Source: a virus. Taken from it: DNA of 64,000 nucleotides. Below, one piece after another: positions 44,559 through 51,826 of the stretch. The position numbers and the translations under genes were made by a program. Every line of letters starts with the position of its first letter. The first letter of the stretch is position 1. The notes beneath the pieces are model-generated. The model was not told the origin of the DNA and searched no databases. It saw only the letters and a list, made by a program, of their open reading frames with translations. The DNA lies in the IMG/VR virus record IMGVR_UViG_3300020021_000003, positions 37,047 to 101,046 of that record; one strand, given 5' to 3'.

Positions 44559-44722
44559 TTCTTTTTCTTGTGCCTTCCCTTTTCCTTGGTGATCTTTCCA
44601 CCAGCACTGTCAATGAGCCGAATATCCAGCTCTAACTGGATCTCCTTGTCATTGGGAACCCTTCCCATACGGTACTCCAGCTCCTGCTTGACAATTTCCC
44701 AGTCCTTGTCGCCCTTACTCAT
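44555..44722 (-). CDS. hypothetical charged protein, 55 aa
   Basis: SKGDKDWEIVKQELEYRMGR, then DKEIQLELDIRLIDSAGGKI and a Lys-rich tail. It overlaps both neighbours (8 bases upstream, 4 downstream). Not recognised. Confidence 0.6.
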   Translation of the reverse strand: MSKGDKDWEIVKQELEYRMGRVPNDKEIQLELDIRLIDSAGGKITKEKGRHKKKK

Positions 44723-44876
44723 TTATATCACCCTTCTTGTATTTCTTTACTTCTTCTCTTTCGTGCTTCCTACAGAGATAGTGACCCTTTGAGCCCTTGT
44801 ATACAAACCAGGTAACAAGGGTCACTCTCTTCTGTCCTCCGCAGATAATACACTTGTCTTTTTCATGACTGCCCAT
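44715..44876 (-). CDS. small zinc-finger protein, 53 aa
   Basis: From ATG 44876. GSHEKDKCIICGGQKRVTLV, then GHYLCRKHEREEVKKYKKG. CxxC ... CxxH makes one classic zinc site. Overlaps the next gene by 8 bases. Confidence 0.62.
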   Translation of the reverse strand: MGSHEKDKCIICGGQKRVTLVTWFVYKGSKGHYLCRKHEREEVKKYKKGDINE

Positions 44877-44878
44877 AA

Positions 44879-45220
44879 CTACCACCACACCAAAAAGAGA
44901 TATACTCCAGCCGGAATCTCATCCATCTGGTAAAGAGCCTCTAGAATATCGTGGGGATTAGGCTTGTCGTCAGGCTTAGCATTGACCAGATCTTCCATGA
45001 ACCTGTCGAGATCAAAGGAAACCGCGTGGCCGAATTCATCCCAGCTATACACGCCATCATAATCCCACATACCCACCTCGTAAGTCCAGTAGGTGTTCTG
45101 GTAGGGGTACATCATGATAGGCGCGTAGCGATAATTTATGTTGAAGCGCTCGTTGACGAAATTCTGGAAATTTTCCGACCAGATTTCGTTGTAAGTCTTT
45201 ACGTCATTTGGAAACTTCAT
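44879..45220 (-). CDS. hypothetical aromatic protein, 113 aa
   Basis: TYNEIWSENFQNFVNERFNI, NYRYAPIMMYPYQNTYWTYE, then FDLDRFMEDLVNAKPD. Rich in Tyr, Trp and Asn. It has an AGGAG-like site upstream. Not recognised. Confidence 0.68.
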   Translation of the reverse strand: MKFPNDVKTYNEIWSENFQNFVNERFNINYRYAPIMMYPYQNTYWTYEVGMWDYDGVYSWDEFGHAVSFDLDRFMEDLVNAKPDDKPNPHDILEALYQMDEIPAGVYLFLVWW

Positions 45221-45251
45221 ATTATCTCCTTTTGTCGAGTAAAACTAACAC

Positions 45252-45276
45252 GGGAGTGGGTTTTTAGTCCACTCCC
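45252..45276 (-). terminator. hairpin between 45,220 and 45,290 genes
   Basis: GGGAGTGG and CCACTCCC, 8 bp, with a 9-base loop. No long T-run; termination is likely but not certain. Confidence 0.45.
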
Positions 45277-45289
45277 ATATTAATTCGGC

Positions 45290-45499
45290 TCAGTCAATCC
45301 ACTTGTCACTGTGTACAGTACAAGCCCAGCTACTTGCATCACGCTTGTAAGGAAGGGGAAGACCCAATCCCACAAGCCTTGGTCGATGCTTCATGCGATG
45401 CAGGACAACATTTTCATTGTGGCCACAGTTCGGGCAGGACGGACCCTTTCCCTTAGTCTTATTATCTGCGTATCGATCGAAAGAATCAGCCATTACCAC
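45290..45499 (-). CDS. zinc-ribbon protein, 69 aa
   Basis: GTG start overlapping the previous stop (TAGTG); an ATG two codons on is an alternative. KGPSCPNCGHNENVVLHRMK, then SSWACTVHSDKWID: CxxC and CxxH. Probably binds zinc; role unknown. Confidence 0.65.
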   Translation of the reverse strand: MVMADSFDRYADNKTKGKGPSCPNCGHNENVVLHRMKHRPRLVGLGLPLPYKRDASSWACTVHSDKWID

Positions 45500-45714
45500 T
45501 ATTTCTCATCCGGAAATATTGCGTAGACTAGCTCAACAGAATGATTTGCTGCGTGCTGTGCTGCGTCTTCCCAGCCTGTTTTGTAGTAATCAAGGGCTAG
45601 TTTGTACAGATCCGTACGAAATTCCTTGTCATCTACAGCCTGCAAACTCTCAGGTAGTTCTGTAGTAAGAAATAGCTCTAACTCGGGAATATTATAAAAC
45701 TTCTCGTTACTCAT
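45499..45714 (-). CDS. hypothetical protein, 71 aa
   Basis: KFYNIPELELFLTTELPESL, then RTDLYKLALDYYKTGWEDAA. Helical, acidic. It overlaps the end of thyX by 4 bases. Not recognised. Confidence 0.68.
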   Translation of the reverse strand: MSNEKFYNIPELELFLTTELPESLQAVDDKEFRTDLYKLALDYYKTGWEDAAQHAANHSVELVYAIFPDEK

Positions 45715-46430
45715 TGAAAGGGCTCCTCAGGAAAGTCCTGGTAACTGGCTGGGGCAATCTCTCGTAGCTCAGCGAGTAGCAAAGTAGCAAGCTCCCTGAT
45801 CTCAGCATCCGCATGCTTGGAGTAACGCTTGAAGAACACGTCACGCCATGCGCGATGGTTCGCTGTGATAACCATACTCACAGGAGCGCAGTTTGGCAAG
45901 ACGCTTCGGGCTGCCTCACGGGCTTCCTTGCGTGTCTTCCCTTGTGCTGTAAGAACATTAACGTAGCTCTCATAGCTTGTCAATGCCCTCTTGTACTCGG
46001 CACGAAGATCGTCTTCAAGCTCTGTCCCTCGGATAGCTGGAGGAATGACAGGATCAGTGCCACTGTAGTCCACATAGCGCTGACTCTCAACCGAGAAGCT
46101 AGCATGACGATGACGAGTCAGTTCAGCCAGCAAAGAACGGCTTACCTCTGTAATGTAGAACGTGGCAGATGCATGCTCAAGAACACTGAAATGACTCTGA
46201 TTAATGATATTGCCGATATACCTTTCATCAGTCTGTGTAGCCGGATTCGGCATATTCCAGGACTGGTAGCAAGAACGTCCAGCAAAATGAGCCAGAGTAT
46301 CAGCGTCAAAATGCCTGTCTTCCCAGTGGTAGAAATTGGGACGATCCAAGAACTGTCGCCCGAACTTCGTATCGAACAGATCACGCGGAATCTCGTGCAT
46401 TTCAGTTGAAGCAATAAGCGTAACCTTCAC
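45711..46430 (-). CDS. thyX: FAD-dependent thymidylate synthase
   Basis: 239 aa. The ThyX signature is clear: TRHRHASFSVESQRYVDYSG (RHR-x7-S pattern and the following QRY), with FSVLEHASATFYITEVSRSL and VITANHRAWRDVFFKRYSKH. It converts dUMP to dTMP using methylene-THF, NADPH and FAD. It works with the class II reductase at 53,571 to supply dTTP for replication. Ends overlap both neighbours. Confidence 0.97.
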   Translation of the reverse strand: MKVTLIASTEMHEIPRDLFDTKFGRQFLDRPNFYHWEDRHFDADTLAHFAGRSCYQSWNMPNPATQTDERYIGNIINQSHFSVLEHASATFYITEVSRSLLAELTRHRHASFSVESQRYVDYSGTDPVIPPAIRGTELEDDLRAEYKRALTSYESYVNVLTAQGKTRKEAREAARSVLPNCAPVSMVITANHRAWRDVFFKRYSKHADAEIRELATLLLAELREIAPASYQDFPEEPFQ

Positions 46431-46804
46431 TCAGAATCCTTTGTTGGTTGAAATGTAGCGTCGTAAGCATATCCCCAAGATTGTCCGAAATCCTGATAAT
46501 TCTGGATTTCTTGCAGGGCTTCCCCAGCATCACCTGCGAAATGGATCTTATCCATGATGATTTCTGCCAGTTCCCAAAATGGAAGAAAACGTGTGTGGGA
46601 TCCAGAAAGATCCTCAATCGGAATACCCTTTTCAACCAGGTAACAGCCGATCAGACAACTGGGAGACTTCTCGTCATCCACATAACCGCATGCAAATGAT
46701 CCATCAGAAATCTCAATGGGTTCGTAAATCTTGTCCATGCCGCCGTATTTCGCAATAACGGCAGGCATCTCGTCCCGGACATCTTCCCAGTCAATATAGA
46801 GCAC
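46427..46804 (-). CDS. hypothetical protein, 125 aa, related to 23,503 gene
   Basis: IDWEDVRDEMPAVIAKYGGM, FACGYVDDEKSPSCLIGCYL, then NYQDFGQSWGYAYDATFQPT. The Cys-containing core and QSWG motif match the protein at 23,503. A small family of unknown function represented twice in the genome, in two blocks with different composition. Confidence 0.75.
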   Translation of the reverse strand: MLYIDWEDVRDEMPAVIAKYGGMDKIYEPIEISDGSFACGYVDDEKSPSCLIGCYLVEKGIPIEDLSGSHTRFLPFWELAEIIMDKIHFAGDAGEALQEIQNYQDFGQSWGYAYDATFQPTKDSE

Positions 46805-46806
46805 TG

Positions 46807-46974
46807 TCAGACCTTCTGGTAGTTAGCGGCAAGGGAATCATAGGAAACGGCTACAAGAGCCCTGTCCTTACCGCCTCGAAGGTACACCGTTTTGTTCTTC
46901 TTGTCCACAGTGTCCACCTTGTAGATGACATCAGTGATCATGTTGTGCTTGTAGCTCTCACCCTTACGGGGCAT
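46807..46974 (-). CDS. hypothetical basic protein, 55 aa
   Basis: From ATG 46974 (AGGA upstream). PRKGESYKHNMITDVIYKVD, then KTVYLRGGKDRALVAVSYDS. A small beta-rich protein. Not recognised. Confidence 0.62.
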   Translation of the reverse strand: MPRKGESYKHNMITDVIYKVDTVDKKNKTVYLRGGKDRALVAVSYDSLAANYQKV

Positions 46975-46982
46975 TTGCATTC

Positions 46983-47108
46983 CTAACGCTCGACGCCAAA
47001 GTTTTTATAAATCTCTAGTATTGCTTTTACTAGTTTAGGGTGAGTCTCTTTCTCACATTTGTTGTTATTAATTAAACAGGGCCAGGGAGACTGGTGCCTA
47101 GAGCACAC
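46983..47108 (-). CDS. small Cys/His protein, 41 aa
   Basis: GTG start at 47108 with AGGAAG just upstream. VCSRHQSPWPCLINNNKCEK, then KLVKAILEIYKNFGVER. C-x3-H ... C ... C suggests one zinc site. It fits the gap between its neighbours. Confidence 0.5.
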   Translation of the reverse strand: MCSRHQSPWPCLINNNKCEKETHPKLVKAILEIYKNFGVER

Positions 47109-47118
47109 TGCTTCCTGA

Positions 47119-47595
47119 CTAGGCGTTGTACTTGCCATTACGTTCCTCTACGTTAGTACGGGAAGTTCGTCTTGTCAACTCTCTTGAAACCGTTTTAGCG
47201 CAAGCTTCCAAGTGAGCATACACTGCTTTCACTCTCTCCGCAAAGGACTCGGCTACTAACAGAGCATAGTCAGCTTCCTGAACTTCTGGCTCTAAGGCCA
47301 CCAGAGCTTTTGTCTCAGCTACAGTCTTTGCTTTCTTTTGTACAGTGTACTTATCGCTGATAGCTTGTAATTTTCTAGTAACCAGACGAACCTCAATAGC
47401 GGCCTCAGCTACTTGGTAACCCGCGTAGCCTGTCCAGCTAGTAAACTCACTCAGAAGCTCCATCAAAGCGTGGTCAGGAAGGTCGGACAACCCTACCGGA
47501 AGTTCCGGCTGGTCGTCTGAGGGGCGTGCTGGGGCTCGTAAGCCTATCTTCTCCAGTCCCCACCCGCTCTGTACTGCTTGACTTCTCGTTGCCAT
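47119..47595 (-). CDS. hypothetical helical protein, 158 aa
   Basis: ALMELLSEFTSWTGYAGYQV, AEAAIEVRLVTRKLQAISDK, then a long helical tail with basic end. Its place beside the Cas4-like nuclease gene suggests a DNA recombination or replication accessory role. Similar proteins are found next to such nucleases in actinophages. Starts inside the nuclease gene's end. Confidence 0.68.
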   Translation of the reverse strand: MATRSQAVQSGWGLEKIGLRAPARPSDDQPELPVGLSDLPDHALMELLSEFTSWTGYAGYQVAEAAIEVRLVTRKLQAISDKYTVQKKAKTVAETKALVALEPEVQEADYALLVAESFAERVKAVYAHLEACAKTVSRELTRRTSRTNVEERNGKYNA

Positions 47596-48550
47596 ATTTC
47601 TCGCAATCCTTACAACTAGAACCAGTAATACATATAGGAGCTACACCCATTTCCAAGCCCACGACAATAGCATCGCAAAAGCCTAACATCTCGTCACAAT
47701 ACTCAGGATCGTATTTAACTACGAATTCCTTTACCCCTTGATTGAACTTAGCCTCATAAATGAATATGATCTGGTCAAAGGAAAGACCCATAATATTGCA
47801 CAAGCGCAGATAGAGCTGTCCCTGTCGAACATGGGAAGGAAATGGCTCTTTGATATCCTTCCAGAGTCCCTGAAGGTATATTTTCTGACCATCTGAATTG
47901 GCCTCGTATACTTCAGGTGCCTCTATTCTAACCGTACCAGCGCCTACCGACTTAATCTCGATAAGAGCGTCCAAATGCGGGATAGCTCCATCAGCATGGC
48001 CGGAGATAAGATACTGCTCTGCCCGCAAAGGTACCTCGCGGTATATATCGACTCCACCGGATCGTTCACAGTGCTCACAGAACTGACCAGCCTCGAACAG
48101 GTGGGACTTGGTAACGTAGCCACAAGTATGGCACTCCCAGTTTCCCCAGAGCAATCCCATGTCCCTCAGACGGTTCTGCCACTTGGTGTGGATCATGTGA
48201 CCTTCGTCGAAGATGTTCAGGAGCTGGACACCTACGTACTCAGGAGGCTTGAGAAAGGGGTTGGACGCCTCTCTACAGGCCGCAATACGGTAGTAGGTAC
48301 CTCTGGGACACCAGTCTGTCTTCGCCATCTCAGAGGGGTGAATAATGTCCTGTCGTCTGTTGCTGGGCTTGGCGTGTTCCTTGATCATCCATGCTTGGAT
48401 CTCTCCGACTAGCAGAGTCCCCTTTGAGGCATTGGAGTAGGCTGCCAGATTTCCGGTCAGCTTAGGACCCCAACCCTTTTCTACTACTGCCAAGACTTTC
48501 TTTCCTTCCGTAACTGAGCTCTCTCGTCTGGTCTCATTCCGCCCCAGCAT
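47474..48550 (-). CDS. Cas4/RecB-like PD-(D/E)XK nuclease
   Basis: 358 aa. IIHPSEMAKTDWCPRGTYYR (first Cys), a zinc ribbon (CHTCGYVTKSHLFEAGQFCE, then HCERSG), ISGHADGAIPHLDALIEIKS (the D ... E-x-K catalytic motif) and CDAIVVGLEMGVAPICITGS with CKDCEKYG (last cysteines). Four distant cysteines suggest an iron-sulfur or zinc site as in Cas4/AddB nucleases. It probably resects DNA ends in recombination. The start is uncertain because the frame overlaps the WhiB gene. Confidence 0.82.
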   Translation of the reverse strand: MLGRNETRRESSVTEGKKVLAVVEKGWGPKLTGNLAAYSNASKGTLLVGEIQAWMIKEHAKPSNRRQDIIHPSEMAKTDWCPRGTYYRIAACREASNPFLKPPEYVGVQLLNIFDEGHMIHTKWQNRLRDMGLLWGNWECHTCGYVTKSHLFEAGQFCEHCERSGGVDIYREVPLRAEQYLISGHADGAIPHLDALIEIKSVGAGTVRIEAPEVYEANSDGQKIYLQGLWKDIKEPFPSHVRQGQLYLRLCNIMGLSFDQIIFIYEAKFNQGVKEFVVKYDPEYCDEMLGFCDAIVVGLEMGVAPICITGSSCKDCEKYGNEKSSSTERVGTGEDRLTSPSTPLRRPAGTSGRVVRPS

Positions 48551-48780
48551 CCGTAGCGCTCATTGTTTACCATTGCGAATTCTAAACAGGCTTCCAGCAA
48601 TGGGCAAGGCTTTCCATCGTACAGTCCTGTACAAACAGCTTTAGCATCAGCATATGACTCCTCTATATCCTCTTCGGGATACCAAGGATCTTCATCTGCT
48701 GATGCCGGGAACGCTACACATTTAGCTGTCTTACTGGGATCATCGTGAAACCATTGTGGAGCCAGGCTACGTAACTTCAT
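48484..48780 (-). CDS. WhiB-like transcription regulator
   Basis: 98 aa from ATG 48780. KTAKCVAFPASADEDPWYPE, ADAKAVCTGLYDGKPCPLLE with ACLEFAMVNNERYGCWGGMR then PDER: four cysteines (C ... C-x6-C-x5-C) for a [4Fe-4S] cluster, and the GCWGGxRPDER turn of WhiB-like proteins. WhiB proteins exist only in actinobacteria and their phages. It likely binds host sigma factor. It could redirect host transcription or block superinfection. Confidence 0.92.
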   Translation of the reverse strand: MKLRSLAPQWFHDDPSKTAKCVAFPASADEDPWYPEEDIEESYADAKAVCTGLYDGKPCPLLEACLEFAMVNNERYGCWGGMRPDERAQLRKERKSWQ

Positions 48781-49096
48781 TACCAATTTCTGCTCTTTCC
48801 CTGAGTTCAAAATAGTCGTCCCTGGACATGATTACCCAAGAATTACCACTGGTCTTGAACTCTACCAGAAAGATCGGAATTCGTCCATCTATAAGTGCTT
48901 GAGTGGAATTCTTTTCCAACTCCGCATCTTTGAGCGGATAGGATTTGGCTGAAGTTATCTTCAATTCCCATAGTTCGTTGTCAGACCTGACGTCTCCTTT
49001 ACGAACCCAACCGTTACCACTGCCAGAATTAACAGAACCCCCGAGCTTTCGCGCGAGGGTCCTTTCCTGCTTCTGTGAATCCTTGAGTGTTGCCAC
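48767..49096 (-). CDS. PDDEXK resolvase-like nuclease, 109 aa
   Basis: GTG start overlapping the previous stop (TAGTG). VNSGSGNGWVRKGDVRSDNE, LWELKITSAKSYPLKDAELE, then RIPIFLVEFKTSGNSWVIM. G-D ... E-x-K motifs match small phage Holliday-junction resolvase or nuclease proteins of the PD-(D/E)XK fold. It could duplicate the role of the RuvC-like enzyme at 42,974. Confidence 0.72.
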   Translation of the reverse strand: MATLKDSQKQERTLARKLGGSVNSGSGNGWVRKGDVRSDNELWELKITSAKSYPLKDAELEKNSTQALIDGRIPIFLVEFKTSGNSWVIMSRDDYFELRERAEIGNEVT

Positions 49097-49269
49097 TAAA
49101 GGAGAGTCACAAATTCATGGGCTTCAGTATCCACATCGAGAGGATCGTAGTCGTACGTGCCAGCAGTACAGTCACAACCACCCATACCGCAGAACCTCTC
49201 ACGCTCAATCCTGACTTCCTTGTTCGGGTCTTCCTTCAGAAGGACTGCAATCAACTCATGTACCAGCAT
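49096..49269 (-). CDS. hypothetical protein, 57 aa
   Basis: From ATG 49269 (GAGGAGAG upstream). LVHELIAVLLKEDPNKEVRI, then FCGMGGCDCTAGTYDYDPLD. It has the VRIER...C...CDC layout of a small family common in phages; function unknown. Confidence 0.65.
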   Translation of the reverse strand: MLVHELIAVLLKEDPNKEVRIERERFCGMGGCDCTAGTYDYDPLDVDTEAHEFVTLL

Positions 49270-49280
49270 GTTCTCTCCTC

Positions 49281-49631
49281 TTATAGAAACTTGGCGAGCT
49301 TTCCACAGATATTCGTTACGTCAATAACAGCCTTGTTCTTCTCGTCCTCTGTCTTGTAGCTGTGCTCTGTAAAGTGCTGAAGGCTTTCCGTGAGTTCCCT
49401 AATGGCATCCCACTTGGTCTTCGGCTTCACCTTATCAAGACTGGTGTAGCCCTCAAATGGGCTTGGACAAGAACAACCGCTGTCCGAGATGACATAGAAC
49501 TTGTCCTCTCCGTCATGAAGAACAGCAGTGATATCGAAGTCCCACTCAGGTTCACCCCACTGAAGAGAGCCAATAAATTGCAGCCCGAAATACTCAGGCT
49601 GGTTGTACAGGTCCGGCTTGTCCCAACCCAT
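49281..49631 (-). CDS. hypothetical protein, 116 aa
   Basis: YNQPEYFGLQFIGSLQWGEP, DFDITAVLHDGEDKFYVISD, SGCSCPSPFEGYTSLDKVKP. The YVISDSGCSCPSPFE motif is conserved in many actinophage proteins of unknown function. The Cys-x-Cys may bind metal. Confidence 0.75.
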   Translation of the reverse strand: MGWDKPDLYNQPEYFGLQFIGSLQWGEPEWDFDITAVLHDGEDKFYVISDSGCSCPSPFEGYTSLDKVKPKTKWDAIRELTESLQHFTEHSYKTEDEKNKAVIDVTNICGKLAKFL

Positions 49632-49639
49632 TACTACTC

Positions 49640-49819
49640 CTACAGATAGTCGATAACTACAATGTCGTAAGGGGATATATCAATGATAATATCCTTCAGA
49701 GCATAATCCCCGAAATCGTCCCAACCCAAGGGATCGGATGGCTCATGGAGCGTAGCAACCTTGACCTCCATATTCCCAGGGAAAGTAGAGAGTATCTTGA
49801 TAACGTCAGCAACAGTCAT
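49640..49819 (-). CDS. small protein of the TxxELxxxLxxxP family, 59 aa
   Basis: ATG 49819 (AAGGAGAAG upstream). TVADVIKILSTFPGNMEVKV, then DDFGDYALKDIIIDISPYDI. A relative of the 26,454 and 26,624 proteins. Function unknown. Confidence 0.62.
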   Translation of the reverse strand: MTVADVIKILSTFPGNMEVKVATLHEPSDPLGWDDFGDYALKDIIIDISPYDIVVIDYL

Positions 49820-49935
49820 TTCTTCTCCTTCACACAAGTCTTGTGAACCCAGCCATGTCCATATGGGTCAGGTGTAGCCTGGTTCAATCCGATCTTAAGC
49901 TTACAGATATGACAGGTTGGAACTAATAAAGTCAT
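49816..49935 (-). CDS. small zinc-ribbon protein, 39 aa
   Basis: AAGGAG precedes the ATG. TLLVPTCHICKLKIGLNQAT, then HGWVHKTCVKEKK: CxxC ... HxxC. It begins with two consecutive TTA leucine codons, rare in Streptomyces. It overlaps the next gene by ATGA. Confidence 0.6.
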   Translation of the reverse strand: MTLLVPTCHICKLKIGLNQATPDPYGHGWVHKTCVKEKK

Positions 49936-49962
49936 CACTTCTCCTTAAGTATTCCAGCCAGA

Positions 49963-49981
49963 CTCTCCTACAAGAGGAGAG
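49963..49981 (-). terminator. hairpin
   Basis: CTCTCCT-ACAAG-AGGAGAG. The intergenic segment resembles that at 50,303-50,321, and both follow small membrane-protein genes, suggesting a duplicated unit. Confidence 0.45.
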
Positions 49982-49994
49982 AAAGGCAAGCTAC

Positions 49995-50276
49995 TTAAGC
50001 CTCTAGATCAGTTGCAGCAGACTTGTCCGTCTTGCCAAGAACCAGCTTGATAACGTCCCGGACAATTCCAATACCGAACTTGGCAAAGAATGCAACAGGC
50101 CATACCGTAATGAAAAAGCTTCGGTACAGGGCACAAAGCAGAAGACCAAGATCCTTGCCGTACTTACTGCGGAATCCGTCCAGGCTTCGATGCTCGATAA
50201 CATCATCTGACACGGTAACAGCACCGATTGCCCAGAAAATACCACCAGCAATGATAGCAATAGTAATCCAGAACAT
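49995..50276 (-). CDS. membrane protein, 93 aa
   Basis: An N-terminal span (ITIAIIAGGIFWAIGAVTV), a second hydrophobic segment (LLLCALYRSFFITVWPVAFF) and a charged tail. Not recognised. Confidence 0.68.
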   Translation of the reverse strand: MFWITIAIIAGGIFWAIGAVTVSDDVIEHRSLDGFRSKYGKDLGLLLCALYRSFFITVWPVAFFAKFGIGIVRDVIKLVLGKTDKSAATDLEA

Positions 50277-50302
50277 TTCTCTCCTTAAATAGGCCAGTCA
50301 AA

Positions 50303-50321
50303 CCCTGCTACGAGAGCAGGG
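50303..50321 (-). terminator. hairpin
   Basis: CCCTGCT-ACGAG-AGCAGGG, similar in place and flanks to 49,963-49,981. Confidence 0.45.
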
Positions 50322-50330
50322 AGAGACAAG

Positions 50331-50582
50331 CTACTTACTGAGAATACTGCGGATCTGCTGAGCAGCAGCCTTCAAACATACTTCCAGGAAGATTCCAAGA
50401 AGTACAATAGCTCCCGTAATACCCACGAATGTCCAACCGCCAAACACAGACGCCAGTCCAATACCGATAATGCTCACAACAAGGATGAGTACCGAAGCCT
50501 TGCGCTCTGCTACCCGCAGACCCTCTTCAGGGTCAGAGAACTTCTCTCGGATAAGGTCGGCAAATTCCTGAGGATCAGTCAC
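50331..50582 (-). CDS. membrane protein, 83 aa
   Basis: The GTG start at 50582 overlaps the RNA ligase stop (GTGA), with GGGAG upstream. A soluble N-terminal helix (PQEFADLIREKFSDPEEGLR) and two spans (SVLILVVSIIGIGLASVFGG; VGITGAIVLLGIFLEVCL). Not recognised. Confidence 0.68.
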   Translation of the reverse strand: MTDPQEFADLIREKFSDPEEGLRVAERKASVLILVVSIIGIGLASVFGGWTFVGITGAIVLLGIFLEVCLKAAAQQIRSILSK

Positions 50583-51199
50583 TTTGCAATCTCCCACTTG
50601 TGGATGTCGTCGTTCTCTGTGAGTACCTTATACCGTGCGCCGATCTCGCGCAACTCCACGATCAGACCCTCAGCCTTGTAGCCAGGAGAAGCCTTGGAGC
50701 CGTTGTCGATCAGGTCTTGCTTCAGCTCCTGAATCTTAGCACCGTCATACGGCCCGGTAAAGAGCAGAGGAACGATGTACAGTCCCAGGTCGAACATGTC
50801 ATCAGTTGGGTGAAGCTCTCCAAGCCAGCGCTCAGCATTGAAGAGACTGAAACGCTTCGGCACACCGTAACCGCGCTGAATGCCAGAGCCCCACCACTCA
50901 CCGTAGTGGTCACCAGGACCAAGGATGGACACCAGCTCGTTGAGGTTGTCGGATACCCAACCAGCAAATCCGGCATTGTCAGTGGACTTACCTGGAGCAA
51001 TGAATCGGTTACGGGACTGGACCCACACGTTGTACATACCGTTATCGTCAACGGCAACAACTGAAAGAGCCGCAGAAGCGTCAACCAGGGGATCGAAAGG
51101 ACGAATACGGATAGCACCATTGCTACCGTCAAGCTTCTCAGTAATACGCATCTTCTCCTTGGAGAGTCGCGGGATACTGCTAAACTTTTGGAACTCCAT
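50579..51199 (-). CDS. Rnl2-like RNA ligase
   Basis: 206 aa. RITEKLDGSNGAIRI contains the nucleotidyltransferase motif I (K-x-D-G) with the lysine that takes AMP; YGEWWGSGIQRGYG is motif III-like; EGLIVEL is motif IV; and YKVLTENDDIHKWE holds the motif V lysine. This is the short RNA-ligase family of phages. With a tRNA array of this size, the likely job is to reseal tRNAs cut by host defence nucleases. Confidence 0.88.
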   Translation of the reverse strand: MEFQKFSSIPRLSKEKMRITEKLDGSNGAIRIRPFDPLVDASAALSVVAVDDNGMYNVWVQSRNRFIAPGKSTDNAGFAGWVSDNLNELVSILGPGDHYGEWWGSGIQRGYGVPKRFSLFNAERWLGELHPTDDMFDLGLYIVPLLFTGPYDGAKIQELKQDLIDNGSKASPGYKAEGLIVELREIGARYKVLTENDDIHKWEIAK

Positions 51200-51222
51200 A
51201 GTGGTATAGCCTCCTGTTTTAG

Positions 51223-51435
51223 TTAGACGTACATCTCTGAACCGTCAGCACCATCAAATGCCCAGGCGCCTCTGTCATGATCCCACTGGACCTGCCCGGT
51301 TTCCCCTTCGATCTTCAGCGCCCCGCAGTCACACTGTACCAGCAGAATCTCTTCCCCCGCAAGGTCTAGGGCATTCAAGGCAATCATCAGTGACTGCCAG
51401 CGGATCTTCTGCTCAGGAGAAAGATTGTCTTCCAT
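51223..51435 (-). CDS. hypothetical protein, 70 aa
   Basis: LSPEQKIRWQSLMIALNALD, then VQCDCGALKIEGETGQVQWD. CxC and a beta-rich end. Acidic. Not recognised. Confidence 0.65.
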   Translation of the reverse strand: MEDNLSPEQKIRWQSLMIALNALDLAGEEILLVQCDCGALKIEGETGQVQWDHDRGAWAFDGADGSEMYV

Positions 51436-51442
51436 TGGACTC

Positions 51443-51823
51443 CTAGATATAGTCGGCTAGAACTACTGTCAAGTCAACAGTACTTCCGTAGGTTGAAGGA
51501 ATCTTCACACCCTTGGTAATGCGGGTCAAGTTTGTAACTCTCTCGTAGACAGTATAGGTAAAGCCCTGAGGATACAACTCGGTATTGTCCGTGCAAGGCA
51601 GGGTAATACTGAAAGTCCCTGGTCCACCCTGGTTGGGTGCTCCACCTGCTGTACCTGGAAGGTACGCCACAAGTGGTGGGGTTGTCAAGAACTCTGCGTC
51701 AGTGGCGTCAGAGAGACTGCCAACGCTCGGAATGAACTGTATCGTACCGTTCTCTCCAGCGCCACTGATGAAGTTGATGTACTTACCCGTAACTATGATG
51801 GTCTTTCCACCGGTAACACTCAT
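51443..51823 (-). CDS. structural-type beta protein, 126 aa
   Basis: TIIVTGKYINFISGAGENGT, PLVAYLPGTAGGAPNQGGPG, then TYTVYERVTNLTRITKGVKI. The sequence looks like a fibronectin- or BppU-like beta domain found in tail or head fibres. It lies oddly between replication genes, so it may be a moron-type insertion. Confidence 0.65.
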   Translation of the reverse strand: MSVTGGKTIIVTGKYINFISGAGENGTIQFIPSVGSLSDATDAEFLTTPPLVAYLPGTAGGAPNQGGPGTFSITLPCTDNTELYPQGFTYTVYERVTNLTRITKGVKIPSTYGSTVDLTVVLADYI

Positions 51824-51826
51824 AAA

